The position numbers and the translations under genes were made by a program. This document shows, in pieces, positions 1 to 10,988 of a stretch of 64,000 bases of DNA. The stretch's first letter is position 1. Each line of letters begins with the position of its first letter. The stretch comes from Alphaproteobacteria bacterium (GTDB taxonomy: Bacteria; Pseudomonadota; Alphaproteobacteria; Rhodospirillales; Magnetospirillaceae): positions 46,738 through 110,737 of the forward strand of contig JAJPHO010000096.1 of assembly GCA_021325215.1 (NCBI GenBank), given 5' to 3'. The notes under the pieces were generated by a model. That model was given only the letters and a program-made list of their open reading frames with translations, did no database searches and had not been told where the DNA came from.

Positions 1-113
1 TCGCCGGGGCGCAGAAATGGGTCCGTGAGAAATACATGCAGTATGAGGATCTCGCGGCGCGCGACGGCAGCCGCTTCACCATCGATCCGCATGGCGACGA
101 GACAGAAGCATGA
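1..113 (+). CDS. 3' end of probable pyruvate:ferredoxin (flavodoxin) oxidoreductase (partial)
   Basis: Only the last 36 codons are in the window; the reading frame begins with the first full codon at base 3 and ends TGA at 111-113. The tail reads KWVREKYMQYEDLAARD. It overlaps the ATG of the next gene (ATGA at 110-113), so the two are translationally coupled. The assignment is mainly contextual: NifJ/PFOR genes are often followed by a dihydroorotate dehydrogenase-like gene, as here, and the helical, charged tail fits the PFOR C-terminus. With so little sequence this is tentative. Confidence 0.4.
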   Translation, partial: AGAQKWVREKYMQYEDLAARDGSRFTIDPHGDETEA

Positions 114-1105
114 AGGCCGTCCTGTTCAGCGCCCAGCCTTTCGAGCGCAAGGCGTTCGCCGCGGCGGCGGCGCGCATCGGATCGCCGCACGAGATCGCCT
201 ATGTGGCCGCGCCGCTCGATGCGACCACGGCGGCACTGGCCAAGGGGAACGAGGCGGTCATTCCCTTCGTCAACGACCAATTGCTCGACGAAGCGCTGCT
301 GACGGCGCTGGCGGGCAATGGGGTGCGGTTGATCGCCCTGAGCAGCGCCGGCCACAATAATCTGGACATCGCCGCCGCGCGCCGCGCCGGGCTGACCTGC
401 GTCTATGTGCCGTCCTATACGCCCCATGCGGTTGGCGAATATGTCTTCGCGCTGCTTCTGTCGCTGGTGCGCCGGGTGCCGCGCGCGGTGACGCGGGTGC
501 GGGACGGCAATTTCAACATCGACGGGCTGGTCGGCTCGGTCCTGCATGGGCGGACATTCGGCATCGTCGGACTCGGCAAGATCGGCCATGTCGTCGCGGA
601 GATCGCGCGGGGCTTCGGCTGCCGCGTCATCGTGTCCGATCCGTTCGCCGATCCCGCCACCGTCCCCTGGCCGGTCCTCCCTCTCGACGATCTGCTGGGA
701 CAAAGCGATTTCGTTTCGCTGCACGCGCCGCTGACGCCCGACACGCGGCATCTGATCGACGCCAGGCGCCTTTCCCTTCTGCCTGACGGGGCCTTCCTGA
801 TCAATACCAGCCGAGGGCCGCTGCTGGATTCGGAGGCGCTGATCGAGGAGCTGAAGCGTGACCGCCTCGGCGGAGTTGCCCTCGACGTCTATGACCGTGA
901 AGCCGAAGTTTTCTTCGCCGACCACTCCCGCACTCCTTTGCAGGACGATGTGCTGGCTCGGCTGCTGGGCTTTCCCAAGGTGATCATGACCTCGCATATG
1001 GGCTTCATGACCTGGGAAGCGCTCGACGAGATCGCGGCGACGACGCTTCGTAATCTCAGCGAATTCGAACGCGGTTCCCCTTTGACCAACGAGTTGGTCG
1101 CCTAG
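110..1105 (+). CDS. ldhA: D-lactate dehydrogenase (fermentative, NAD-dependent)
   Basis: 331 residues, the usual length of fermentative D-lactate dehydrogenase, which reduces pyruvate to D-lactate with NADH in the cytosol. The nucleotide-binding loop is GIVGLGKIG (about 151-159). The catalytic triad of the D-2-hydroxyacid dehydrogenase family is visible as R235 (in NTSRG), E264 (in VYDRE) and H296 (in TSHMGF), at the same numbering as E. coli LdhA. The segment FVNDQLLDEALL near residue 53 also matches the LdhA N-terminal domain. The start is fixed by the ATGA overlap with the upstream gene. With a probable PFOR upstream and a DHOD-like flavoprotein downstream, the cluster looks like a microaerobic or fermentative pyruvate module. 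Confidence 0.9.
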   Translation: MKAVLFSAQPFERKAFAAAAARIGSPHEIAYVAAPLDATTAALAKGNEAVIPFVNDQLLDEALLTALAGNGVRLIALSSAGHNNLDIAAARRAGLTCVYVPSYTPHAVGEYVFALLLSLVRRVPRAVTRVRDGNFNIDGLVGSVLHGRTFGIVGLGKIGHVVAEIARGFGCRVIVSDPFADPATVPWPVLPLDDLLGQSDFVSLHAPLTPDTRHLIDARRLSLLPDGAFLINTSRGPLLDSEALIEELKRDRLGGVALDVYDREAEVFFADHSRTPLQDDVLARLLGFPKVIMTSHMGFMTWEALDEIAATTLRNLSEFERGSPLTNELVA

Positions 1106-1123
1106 GCGGCCCGGAGAGAGACC

Positions 1124-2131
1124 ATGAATCTTGCCACTTCCTATCTCGGTCTGACGCTGCGGACGCCGCTTGTCGCCTCTCCTTCGCCGCTCAATGCCGA
1201 TGTCGGCCATTTGCGGCGGCTCGAGGATGCGGGGATCGGCGCCGTGGTGCTGCCCTCCCTGTTCCAGGAACAGCTGGAGGCGGAGCGGGACCGTCTCGCC
1301 GCCATCCATGCGCAGGCCGCCGACAACAATCCGGAGGCGCGCGGCTATCTGGCCGACGCCGGCCTCGGTCCCTACGGCGTCGGTCCCGAAGGCTATCTGG
1401 ATCTGGTGCGCCGGGCCAAAGACGCTCTCGATGTCCCGGTGATCGCCAGCATCAACGCGGCGTCCGTCAGCGGCTGGGTCGATTATGCGGCGATGGTCGA
1501 GGAGGCGGGCGCGGATGCGCTGGAACTGAACATCTATTATGTGCCGGTCGATATCACCCAGTCCGGGGCCCAGATCGAACAGCGCTATCTCGACGTGGTG
1601 GCCGCCGTACGGCGCGCGGTGAGCATTCCGGTCGTCGCGAAGATTCCTTCCTTTCTCAGTTCCGTGGGCCATGTCGTCGCCGGACTGGCGGAGGAGGGCG
1701 CGGCAGGCGTCGTGCTGTTCAACCGCCTCATCGAACCCGACATCGACCTGTTGCGCCTGAAACTATCCCGCGAACTGGAGCTGAGCTCGCCGCCGGAATT
1801 GCGCCTGCCGCTGCTTTGGATCGCCATTCTTTACAGGCAGGTGCGTTGTTCGCTGGCGGCATCGACGGGTGTGGATAACGCAGAGGATGTACTCAAGCTC
1901 CTGCTGGCCGGCGCCGACGTGGTGATGACGACGGCATCCATTCTGCGCCATGGTCCCGATCATGTGCACACGCTGCTCGATGGCCTGCGTGCCTGGCTCG
2001 ACTCCCGGCGGCTCGATTCGCTGGACCGCGTGCGCGGCGTGATGAGCCGCAGCCGGATCAAGGAGCCCGGTGCCTATGAGCGCGCGAACTATATCAGCCT
2101 GATCCAGACCTACAGCCGCGAACACCGGTGA
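1124..2131 (+). CDS. Dihydroorotate dehydrogenase-like flavoprotein
   Basis: 335 residues, a TIM-barrel protein of the dihydroorotate dehydrogenase-like family that is often encoded beside pyruvate:ferredoxin oxidoreductase. It opens with the strand TSYLGLTLRTPLVASPSPL, typical of class 1 DHOD-type FMN enzymes, followed by ALELNIYYVP and VVAKIPSF in the expected core strands. A start ATG at 1124 follows a GGAGAGAG ribosome-binding site. It sits 18 bases after ldhA and is probably cotranscribed with it. The true substrate of this subfamily is not established, so pyrimidine synthesis should not be assumed. It converges on livF, with only 7 bases between the two stop codons. Confidence 0.8.
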   Translation: MNLATSYLGLTLRTPLVASPSPLNADVGHLRRLEDAGIGAVVLPSLFQEQLEAERDRLAAIHAQAADNNPEARGYLADAGLGPYGVGPEGYLDLVRRAKDALDVPVIASINAASVSGWVDYAAMVEEAGADALELNIYYVPVDITQSGAQIEQRYLDVVAAVRRAVSIPVVAKIPSFLSSVGHVVAGLAEEGAAGVVLFNRLIEPDIDLLRLKLSRELELSSPPELRLPLLWIAILYRQVRCSLAASTGVDNAEDVLKLLLAGADVVMTTASILRHGPDHVHTLLDGLRAWLDSRRLDSLDRVRGVMSRSRIKEPGAYERANYISLIQTYSREHR

Positions 2132-2138
2132 CGCAGCG

Positions 2139-3687
<1,549 letters not shown>

Positions 3688-3691
<4 letters not shown>

Positions 3692-4938
3692 GCCGCGTCT
3701 CCCTTGTTCAGGCGAATGGTCGGCGTGCGCCCGGCCAGAAGGCCCTTGGGCCGCCACAGCATGATCAGCACCATGGCCCCGCCGAAGGCGATCATGCGGT
3801 ATTGCGCCAGGTCGCGGAACCATTCGGGCAGGCCGACCAGCAGGATGGCGGCCAGCACCACGCCGGTCTGGCTGCCCATGCCGCCCAGCACGACGATGGC
3901 CAGGATCACCGCCGATTCGATGAAGGAAAAGCTTTCCGGGCTGATGAAGCCTTGGCGCGTGGCGAAGAAGCAGCCGGCGAATCCGGCGAAGGCGGTGCCC
4001 AGCGCGAAGGCCGACAATTTCGTCGAGGTCGGGTTGATGCCCAAGGACCGGCAGGCGATCTCATCCTCGCGCAGCGCATCCCAGGCGCGCCCGACCGGCA
4101 GGCGGCGGATGCGCAAGGATACCAGATTGGTGACCAGCGCCAGCAGCAGGATCACGTAATACAACAGGACGATGCGCTGCACCGGCGAGAAGGGAATGTC
4201 GAAGAATTCGTGGAAGGTCGTGTGGCCCGGCGAGCTGGCAGTCATCGGCATGCCGAAGAAGCTGGGGCGCGGAATGCTGGAAATGCCGTTGGGACCGCCG
4301 GTGAAGCTGGCCCAGTTCAGCAGGATGACGCGGATGATCTCGCCGAAGCCCAAGGTGACGATGGCGAGGTAATCGCCGCGCAGACGCAGCACCGGGAACC
4401 CGACCAGCAGTCCGAACAGCGCCGCGACGGCACCGGAGATCGGCAGGCACTGCCAGAAACTGAAACCCATCTGCGATAGAATGGCGAAGGCATAGGCGCC
4501 CACCGCATAAAAGGCGGCATAGCCCAGCACCAGCAGCCCGGCCAGCCCGACCACGATATTGAGTCCCCAGCCGAGCATGACGTAGATCAGCACCAGCGTC
4601 GCCTTGTCGAGGATGTTGCGGTCGCCCCAGGGCGTCAGCGGCAGGATCAGCGCGGCGGCGGCCATGGCGATGCCGATATAGAGCGGGCGGCGGCTGACGC
4701 CGGTTTCCAGCTTCGGCTTGCCGGCCGGCGCGCGGTCTTTCCACTTCGCCAGCCAGGGCGCGGCGAGGTTCAGCGCAAGCCGTCCGGCGAAGACGATAGC
4801 GGCGGCGAGCGGCACCAGCTCCAGATGGGTTTCCAGCTGCAGGCCCTGCGCCGAATCGCCGAGGTGAAAGCCCAGCATCGGCAGCGCGAGGAGCGCCGCG
4901 ACCAGGCCGGCCAGAATGGCGTCCTTGAAGGCGGCCAT
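3688..4938 (-). CDS. livM: Branched-chain amino acid-type ABC permease LivM
   Basis: 416 residues, longer than many LivM proteins because of an N-terminal extension with two extra hydrophobic segments (about 8-28 and 40-57) and a soluble linker before the conserved permease core. The core carries the family motif in [20 protein letters not shown], and the cytoplasmic coupling region reads [19 protein letters not shown], which contacts the ATPase. It forms the inner-membrane pore together with LivH. Both its ends overlap neighbouring genes by four and one bases, typical of a tight operon. Confidence 0.92.
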
Positions 4939-5855
4939 CAGACCTTCTCCACTTCCGGCTTACCGAGCAGTCCCGAGGGCCGGAACATCAGCACCAGGAT
5001 CAGCACGGCGAAGACCGCGACATCCTTGTATTCGATGCTGCCATAGCCCGACCACAGCGCCTCGATCAGCCCGATCAGCAGCCCGCCCAGCATGGCGCCG
5101 GGCAGCGAGCCGATGCCGCCCAGCACGGCGGCGGTGAAGGCTTTCATGCCGGCATTGAAGCCGATGTAGAAATCCACCACGCCGTAATAGAGCGTGACCA
5201 TCAACCCGGCGACCCCGGCCAGCGCCGCGCCGATCACGAAGGTCATCGAGATGACGCGGTCGACATTGATGCCCAGCAGCATCGCCATGCCCATATCCTG
5301 TTCGGTGGCGCGCTGGGCGCGGCCAAGCGAGGTGCGCTGGATCAGCCAGGTGAAGCCGGCCATCAAAGCGACGGTCAGCAGGATGATGACGATCTGCAGC
5401 CAGCCCAGCGTGACCGGATAGCTGGACTCGGCGCCGGACAGCTCGATGCCGCCGGTGATGACCGGGGCGAGGGGCTTGACGCGCGCGCCCTGGACCAGCT
5501 GCACGCCGTTCTGCAGCACGATCGACATGCCGATGGCGGAGATCAGCGGCGCCAGCTTGAACGAGCCGCGCAGGCGGCGATAGGCGACGCGCTCGACCGC
5601 CCATCCATAGGCGGAGGTGAAGAACAGAGCGCAGACCAGCACCAGAACCAGGGCCAGCGGCACCGAGGTGACGCCCAGCGCCGCGATCACCAGGAAGGCG
5701 ATGAGGGAGATGAAGGCGCCGATCATCATGATGTCGCCATGGGCGAAATTGATCATGCCGATGATGCCGTAAACCATCGTGTAGCCGATGGCGATGAGAC
5801 CGTAGATGGCGCCCAGCGTAACGCCGTTGATCAGCTGCTGCAGAAAATAATTCAT
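4938..5855 (-). CDS. livH: Branched-chain amino acid-type ABC permease LivH
   Basis: 305 residues from ATG at 5855, an all-hydrophobic protein with about eight membrane segments. The N-terminus [19 protein letters not shown] and the segment [15 protein letters not shown] are hallmark LivH sequences. It is the first gene of the operon; the 65 bases before it, up to the end of the FAH-family gene, hold an imperfect inverted repeat (CTACGG near 5869 against CCGTAG near 5898) that could end transcription from upstream. No periplasmic binding protein is present here, so the transporter must use one encoded elsewhere. The frame extends upstream of 5855 but runs antisense-like into the FAH gene and is not supported. 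Confidence 0.92.
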   Translation of the reverse strand: MNYFLQQLINGVTLGAIYGLIAIGYTMVYGIIGMINFAHGDIMMIGAFISLIAFLVIAALGVTSVPLALVLVLVCALFFTSAYGWAVERVAYRRLRGSFKLAPLISAIGMSIVLQNGVQLVQGARVKPLAPVITGGIELSGAESSYPVTLGWLQIVIILLTVALMAGFTWLIQRTSLGRAQRATEQDMGMAMLLGINVDRVISMTFVIGAALAGVAGLMVTLYYGVVDFYIGFNAGMKAFTAAVLGGIGSLPGAMLGGLLIGLIEALWSGYGSIEYKDVAVFAVLILVLMFRPSGLLGKPEVEKV

Positions 5856-5920
5856 GACCCGCCGACTACGGCATTCCCCCAAAACCCAGGGCGAAAACCG
5901 TAGCCGATGGGGAAAGGCTG

Positions 5921-6934
5921 TCAAGCCAGTGTGAAGGACAAGGTGCCCAATCCTTCGAGGGTGCTGGTGATCTTGTCGCCGGCCTTCAGCCAGACCTGTT
6001 CCTCTTTGGGTTTGCCGAGGATGACGCCCTGCGGCGTGCCGGTGAAGATGATGTCGCCGGGTTCCAGCGGCCAATGCTTGGAGATGTAGGAAATCTGCTG
6101 CTGGCAATTGAAGATGAAGTCGTTGGTGCTCCAATCCTGGCGGGTCTCGCCATTGACCGTGGTGGTCAGCTTGAGATTGTTGGGATCGGGCACGCGGTCG
6201 GCGGAGACGAAATAGGGGCCGATCGGGGCGAAATCGTCCAGCGTCTTGCCGATCAGCCACTGCCCGCCGGTTTCCAGCTGCAGGTCGCGCGCCGAGAAAT
6301 CGTTCGAGGTGCAATAGCCGGCCACATAGGACAGGGCTTCCTCCTCGGAGACGTTATAGGCGGTCTTGCCCATCACGATCAGCAGCTCGGTCTCGTAGTC
6401 GAATTTATAGGAGACTTCCTTGGGCGGCAGCTTGATGGTGCAATTATGCGCCGCCAGGGAATTGTCGAATTTGGAGAACAGCACCGGCCATTTCGGGAAA
6501 GCCATCTTCACTTCCTCGGCATGGCGGCGGTAATTCAGCCCGACGCAGATGATCTTGCCCGGATGCGAGAACAGCTTGCCATGGGTGATCGAGCTTTCCG
6601 CGACCAGCGGCAGCCTGGCCTTCTGCGCGGCTTCGACCAGCTTGGCCAGTTCGGGGCCGCGGCTTTCCTGCAGCACCTGATCGAGATTGCCGGGATCGGC
6701 CAGGTTCAAGCGCTTGGCGGCGGCGCGCACATCGAGGATGCCGCCCTCCAATTTGACGCCGAGGGAATCGCTGCCATCCGCATTGCGGATCGCCAGCAGA
6801 GTCATATCGTGGGGCATGTTTCGCGGTCCTGAGAATTTCCTGGCTTCCGCGGCGGGGGCCGCAGCGGCGGGAAGGGCGGCTGCGCCCAGTGTGCCGGCTC
6901 CGGCCGACTGAAGCAGAGTGCGACGGGTGATCAT
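5921..6934 (-). CDS. Tat-exported fumarylacetoacetate hydrolase-family protein
   Basis: 337 residues. The first 25-35 residues look like a twin-arginine signal: MITRRTLLQSAGAG, then an Ala-rich hydrophobic stretch ending around AAAAPA. The mature part is an FAH-fold domain with the family motifs GLNYRRHAEE, YETELLIVMGK, NDFSARDLQ, DDFAPIGPYF and GDIIFTGTPQGV, covering the divalent-metal acid residues and substrate loop. The family cleaves or hydrates acyl-pyruvates and ring-cleavage products, normally in the cytosol, so export is unusual. It lies upstream of the livHMGF operon on the same strand and could share its transcript. The substrate cannot be told from sequence. Confidence 0.85.
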   Translation of the reverse strand: MITRRTLLQSAGAGTLGAAALPAAAAPAAEARKFSGPRNMPHDMTLLAIRNADGSDSLGVKLEGGILDVRAAAKRLNLADPGNLDQVLQESRGPELAKLVEAAQKARLPLVAESSITHGKLFSHPGKIICVGLNYRRHAEEVKMAFPKWPVLFSKFDNSLAAHNCTIKLPPKEVSYKFDYETELLIVMGKTAYNVSEEEALSYVAGYCTSNDFSARDLQLETGGQWLIGKTLDDFAPIGPYFVSADRVPDPNNLKLTTTVNGETRQDWSTNDFIFNCQQQISYISKHWPLEPGDIIFTGTPQGVILGKPKEEQVWLKAGDKITSTLEGLGTLSFTLA

Positions 6935-7030
6935 GGAGCGTTTTCCGTTTGTTGTCTGTTATCGATAGACAACCACATGGTCAACCCGGACGGGCTTTCA
7001 ATCCACGCCGGCCCGTATTAGAGTCGCTCC

Positions 7031-7228
7031 ATGCAACACGCTTTGAATCTCGTTCTGGGCCTTGCCCTCGCCGCGGTGGTGATCGTTCTGCTGACCGGCG
7101 TGGCGGTGTTCGTCAAAGGCGGCGAGACCAATAACCGCTGGGCCACCAAGCTGATGAGCCTGCGCGTCGCCACCCAGGCGGTGGCGCTGGTCACCATCGG
7201 TCTGCTGCTCCTGCTGCATTCGCGCTGA
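7031..7228 (+). CDS. HIG1-domain small twin-transmembrane protein
   Basis: 65 residues with two hydrophobic helices (about 5-27 and 45-62) joined by a short polar loop FVKGGETNNRWATKLMSLRV. This layout is the bacterial HIG1/twin-transmembrane family, small inner-membrane proteins related to respiratory-complex assembly factors of mitochondria; the bacterial role is poorly defined. The gene converges on the amidohydrolase gene and their 3' ends overlap by 38 bases. Conservation of the GGxxNxRxxKLM type loop supports a real gene rather than a chance frame. Confidence 0.75.
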   Translation: MQHALNLVLGLALAAVVIVLLTGVAVFVKGGETNNRWATKLMSLRVATQAVALVTIGLLLLLHSR

Positions 7229-8552
7229 CCATCACCGCGCCGCGGTGGAAGACGTAGTCGATCGACCGCGTGTTCCTGATGTCGTCGAGCGGATCGCGCT
7301 CCAGCACGACCAGATCTGCGACCTTTCCTGTCTCGATGGTGCCGATCTCATCGGCCTTGCCGAGCGCTTCCGCGCCGTTGCGCGTGGCCATCGCCAGCAC
7401 GTCGGTCGGCGGAATGCCGGCCTCGGCCAGAAGTTCCATTTCCTGATGCAGGCTGACGCCCGGCACCACATAGATGTTGGGCAGGTCGCTGCCGGTGGTC
7501 AGCAGGACACCGGCCTCGTAATAGCGCCGGACGATGGCCAGCATCTTCGGCCAGGCCTTGTTCATGCGGGAGAAGTCCTCGTCGCTCCAGTCGCCGGTCG
7601 GGCCGCCATCCCGCCAATCCTCGCGCAAGGCTTGAGGCGCCAAGGCCAGATTTTCTTCACTGCGATATTTGGCCGACGGAACGAATTTGGTCTCATAAGC
7701 GACCAGGGTCGGGTCGACGGAAATGTGGTGTTCGACCAGGGAATCGACGATTTCCGTCATCTCCGGGCCGTCGACATCGAGCGATTCCAGCCAGGTGATC
7801 CGCGCCTTCATGGCGCCGCGCTGTTTGATCTCGGCCTCGTAGGCGGCCCGCTTGGCGGGCGGCAAAGCGCTGGCCGACCAGCTGACGGCATGGGTCAGGA
7901 AATCGATTCCCAGGCGGGCCGCCGTCGGCCAGTCGGTCGCCTGCAGGTGCCCGATCGTCTTGATGCCACAGCGATGGGCGGCGTCGATGGCGGTTTTGGT
8001 CAGGTCGGGCGTGGAGCGGGCATAGATCTTGATGTAATCGACGCCGAGCGCGCATTCGCGCTCCACCTCGGTCTCGACGGCTTCCGGCGTCGAGAAGCGG
8101 CCGCCATTCAGGGGCAGTCCCGCCGTCACAATGGCCGGCCCATCGATCGCTTCGCGCAGCGCGACGGCTTTTTCGGGCGGCGCGGCGGGATTGCGCACCG
8201 TCGTGACGCCGTAGCGCAACAGCTCGGCCAGAATTTCGCGGCTGACGGCGAGGTCGAAGCCTTTGCCGAAATCCCCATCGTGCAGATAGGTCACATGGGC
8301 ATGCATATCGATGAAACCCGGCAGCACATAGCGGCGGGATACGTCGATGGTCTTGGCGCCGGGGGGAGCGTCGAGATGCGGCGCGATGACGGCGATCCTG
8401 TCGCCGCGCAGCAGGATGTCGGCCTGGAAGGGAGGTTCCCCGGCCTTCATCGACAGAATGGTGCCGCCTTTCAGCAGATAAGCGGGCGGCGTGTCGGCCG
8501 GGGCGATCCAGGCCGCCGCGAGCAGGAGGAGGACGAGACGGAGCCGGTTCAT
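7191..8552 (-). CDS. Exported amidohydrolase-family metalloenzyme
   Basis: 453 residues with an N-terminal signal peptide (hydrophobic run in about 5-20). The fold is the metal-dependent amidohydrolase superfamily: HAHVTYLHDGDF supplies the HxH metal pair, VDYIKIYARS the bridging lysine, TIGHLQA the next histidine, and LLTTGSDLPN the catalytic aspartate region. A C-terminal segment ADLVVLERDPLDDIRN closes the beta-sandwich as in imidazolonepropionase and prolidase-like members. It probably hydrolyses a small amide or peptide in the periplasm; the substrate is unknown. Its 3' end overlaps the HIG1 gene in convergent orientation. Confidence 0.82.
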   Translation of the reverse strand: MNRLRLVLLLLAAAWIAPADTPPAYLLKGGTILSMKAGEPPFQADILLRGDRIAVIAPHLDAPPGAKTIDVSRRYVLPGFIDMHAHVTYLHDGDFGKGFDLAVSREILAELLRYGVTTVRNPAAPPEKAVALREAIDGPAIVTAGLPLNGGRFSTPEAVETEVERECALGVDYIKIYARSTPDLTKTAIDAAHRCGIKTIGHLQATDWPTAARLGIDFLTHAVSWSASALPPAKRAAYEAEIKQRGAMKARITWLESLDVDGPEMTEIVDSLVEHHISVDPTLVAYETKFVPSAKYRSEENLALAPQALREDWRDGGPTGDWSDEDFSRMNKAWPKMLAIVRRYYEAGVLLTTGSDLPNIYVVPGVSLHQEMELLAEAGIPPTDVLAMATRNGAEALGKADEIGTIETGKVADLVVLERDPLDDIRNTRSIDYVFHRGAVMVSANAAGAADRW

Positions 8553-8619
8553 GCCGGCAGGATCGGATGCCCCGGCCCGTCGTTCAAACGAGGATAATTA
8601 GGGGCGACCCCCAGGCTTT

Positions 8620-9609
8620 CTAGGCCAGAAACCCGTGTTCGGTCAGAAAGCGATGGGCATCGTCGAGCGCCTGCTCGAACGGCACGATCCGGTAGCCCAG
8701 GGCGGCGATGGCCTTGTCGCTGCTATATTGCGGATTGCGGCTCATATAATAGGCCATGCCGGGATTGATCTGCGGCGCCTTGCCGGTCAGGCCGGCGATG
8801 GCTTCGTCGGCCCAGCCATAGGCGATCAGCACCCAGGCCGGCGCGGTCAGGCGCGGCGGCTTGACCGACATGAGGCGGGCGATGCTGTCGAACAGGCGGC
8901 GATAGGAGACGGGTTCGCCGGCGCAGATATAGCACTCGCCGGGCACGCCGCGGTCGGCGGCGGCGATATGGGCGTCGGCCACCGCTTCGACATGGTTGAA
9001 CGACGCGCCGCCGCCCGGCACCGCGGCGGCCTTGCCGTCGCGCAGTTCGGCGAACAGCCGGCCGAATTGCAGGGTCACGTCATAGGGGCCGATCATCGAA
9101 GCCGGTTGGATCACCACCACCTCGATGCCGTCGCCGTTCAGCGCCAGCGCGCGCTTCTCCGCTTCGCGCTTGCTGATGGCGTAGTGATAGCCGAAGCGGC
9201 CGAGATTGAAGTCGGCCCAGCTCTCGTCGGCCAAGCCGTCAGGATTGAATCCGATGGCGTCGACCGTACTGGTATGGACCACCCGGCGGACGCCGCTGCG
9301 TTTGGCCGACTGGATGACGTTAACGGTGCCGTCGACATTGGTGCGCCATTGCTGGGCATAGCGCTTCTTCCAAAAGCCGGTGTCGCCGGCGACGTGGAAG
9401 ACAACCTCCTGTCCGGCGGTGGCCTGATCCAGGCCCTCGCCGGTGCCGACGTCACCCTGGAAGAAGGTGACGGGCAGGTCGGACAGATAGCGGCGATTGC
9501 CCTCGCTGCGGCTCAGCACGCTGACATCCCAGCCTGCCTGCACCAGGCGGCGCGCCAGATTGAGACCGAGCAGGCCGGTCCCGCCGGTGACCAGGCATTT
9601 GCGGCTCAC
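8620..9609 (-). CDS. Extended SDR (NAD-dependent epimerase/dehydratase family), probable 3-ketone reductase of the PKS operon
   Basis: 329 residues from GTG at 9609, which overlaps the stop of the oxoamine synthase gene (GTGA), so the two are coupled. The Rossmann glycine motif is TGGTGLLG (8-15) and the active-site residues are S114 and YAISK (Y143, K147). The C-terminal half has the extended-SDR substrate domain. The family includes epimerases, dihydroflavonol-type reductases and the bacterial 3-ketosphinganine reductase of Caulobacter-type ceramide synthesis, also annotated as an epimerase-family SDR. Because it follows an alpha-oxoamine synthase, I infer that it reduces the 2-amino-3-ketone that enzyme releases. 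The frame stays open upstream of 9609 but that part lies within the synthase gene. Confidence 0.8.
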   Translation of the reverse strand: MSRKCLVTGGTGLLGLNLARRLVQAGWDVSVLSRSEGNRRYLSDLPVTFFQGDVGTGEGLDQATAGQEVVFHVAGDTGFWKKRYAQQWRTNVDGTVNVIQSAKRSGVRRVVHTSTVDAIGFNPDGLADESWADFNLGRFGYHYAISKREAEKRALALNGDGIEVVVIQPASMIGPYDVTLQFGRLFAELRDGKAAAVPGGGASFNHVEAVADAHIAAADRGVPGECYICAGEPVSYRRLFDSIARLMSVKPPRLTAPAWVLIAYGWADEAIAGLTGKAPQINPGMAYYMSRNPQYSSDKAIAALGYRIVPFEQALDDAHRFLTEHGFLA

Positions 9610-10985
9610 GAGGTAAGCCGTGCTTTCATCAGCTTGGCCATGGTGGCGAAGGAGACGCCTTCCTTCTGCAGCTTTTCCAGCTCTTCCTTGGTCGCGGCGA
9701 CCGCGCCTTCGATCTCTTCGGTGGTGTGTTCCGAGGAGATGAAGAAGCGCAGGCGGGCCGATTGCTCCGGCACGCCGGGCGGCACGATCGGGAAGGCGTT
9801 GTAGCCGCGCGCCAGCAGGCGTTCGGCCAGCAGCACGGTGCGCAGGCTGTCGCCCAGGATCACCGGCGTCACCGCATAGCCCCAACTGTCGCCGACATCG
9901 AGGCCGGCTTCGCGCGCCTTGTCGAGGAACAGCTTGCCATTGGCCTGCAGGCGCGAGACGCGCTCGGGCTCGCGGTTCATGATCTGCAGCGCGGTCAGCG
10001 AGGCGATGGCGGCCGGCGCCGGCATGCCGACGCTGTAGACCATGCCGGGCGCCGCCAGCTTGAGATAGTCGACCAGCGAGCGCTTGCCGGCGATATAGCC
10101 GCCGCAGCTGACCAGGGTCTTCGACAGAGTGCCGAGCCAGATGTCGACCCGCTTGGGATCGACGCCCTCCATCTCGAACAGGCCGCGGCCGGTCTTGCCG
10201 AGAATGCCCAGCGAATGGGCCTCGTCGACCATCAGCCAGCACTCGAAGCGCTCCTTCAGATCGACCAGCTTGGCCAGATCCGGCCCGTCGCCATCCATCG
10301 AGAACAGGCCCTCGGTGACGATCAGTACGCGATCGAAACGATCGCGCGTGGTCAGCAGGATTTCATGCAGCGCGTCGAGGTCGTTATGCGGGAAGGAGCG
10401 GCGGGTGGCGCCGCAGGCCTGGGCGCCGACCACGACGCAATTATGGATCAGCGAATCGTGAAGGATCAGGTCCTTCGGCCCCATCAGCGCGGCGATGGTC
10501 GAGATCGCGGTGGCGTGGCCGCTGACGAAGACCAGGGAATCCTCGGCTTCGTAGACATCGGCGATGGCGCGTTCGAGCTCGCGGTGGAAACCGCGCTCGC
10601 CCGCCGTGATGCGGCTGGCCGAGACGCTGGTGCCCCAGGTCGCGGCCGCCTCGGTCACCGCCTTGGTGATCTCGGGATGGCCGTTGAGTCCCAGATAGTC
10701 GTAGGAGGCGAAGTTCACCACCCTCTTGCCGGCGATGACGCTCTGCGCACCCGCCTTGATGTCGTGCGGGCGGTAGAACGGGAAGTTGATCTTCAGCGCG
10801 TCGGCCATGGCGCGGCTGGTCTTCAGCTGCTGATAGGCCGGCAGGCTTTCGAACGACAGATCGCGGCCCTTGCCCTGGGGGGCCGCGGCCGCGGTGCGGG
10901 GAGCCTTGTCGCTGCTCTTGCGCATGGTGTCGAGCAGCGCGGACTTGACCGAACGGGTCAGGCCTCCAATGGGATTGTCGGTCAT
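9606..10985 (-). CDS. Alpha-oxoamine synthase (AONS/serine palmitoyltransferase family), PKS chain-releasing enzyme
   Basis: 459 residues, PLP fold-type I. The internal-aldimine lysine is K289 in GTLSKTLVSCGGY; DEAHS (254-258) supplies the aspartate that holds the PLP pyridine nitrogen, and SGHATA (155-160) the stacking histidine. This family condenses an acyl thioester with an amino acid and loses CO2 (KBL, AONS, ALAS, SPT). There is a roughly 45-residue polar N-terminal extension rich in Ala, Ser and Lys. It lies between the PKS and the SDR on one strand, and the PKS has no thioesterase, so I infer it offloads the PKS acyl chain as an alpha-amino ketone. The amino-acid partner is not predictable from what I can see. 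Its start is preceded by a structured leader element that separates it from the PKS. Confidence 0.85.
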   Translation of the reverse strand: MTDNPIGGLTRSVKSALLDTMRKSSDKAPRTAAAAPQGKGRDLSFESLPAYQQLKTSRAMADALKINFPFYRPHDIKAGAQSVIAGKRVVNFASYDYLGLNGHPEITKAVTEAAATWGTSVSASRITAGERGFHRELERAIADVYEAEDSLVFVSGHATAISTIAALMGPKDLILHDSLIHNCVVVGAQACGATRRSFPHNDLDALHEILLTTRDRFDRVLIVTEGLFSMDGDGPDLAKLVDLKERFECWLMVDEAHSLGILGKTGRGLFEMEGVDPKRVDIWLGTLSKTLVSCGGYIAGKRSLVDYLKLAAPGMVYSVGMPAPAAIASLTALQIMNREPERVSRLQANGKLFLDKAREAGLDVGDSWGYAVTPVILGDSLRTVLLAERLLARGYNAFPIVPPGVPEQSARLRFFISSEHTTEEIEGAVAATKEELEKLQKEGVSFATMAKLMKARLTS

Positions 10986-10988
10986 TTA

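Noticed and set aside
4938..6314. A longer LivH, and likewise longer LivG and CopC, from upstream in-frame starts
   Set aside because: The added residues are out-of-frame readings of neighbouring genes; family N-termini begin exactly at the overlapping ATG codons chosen.
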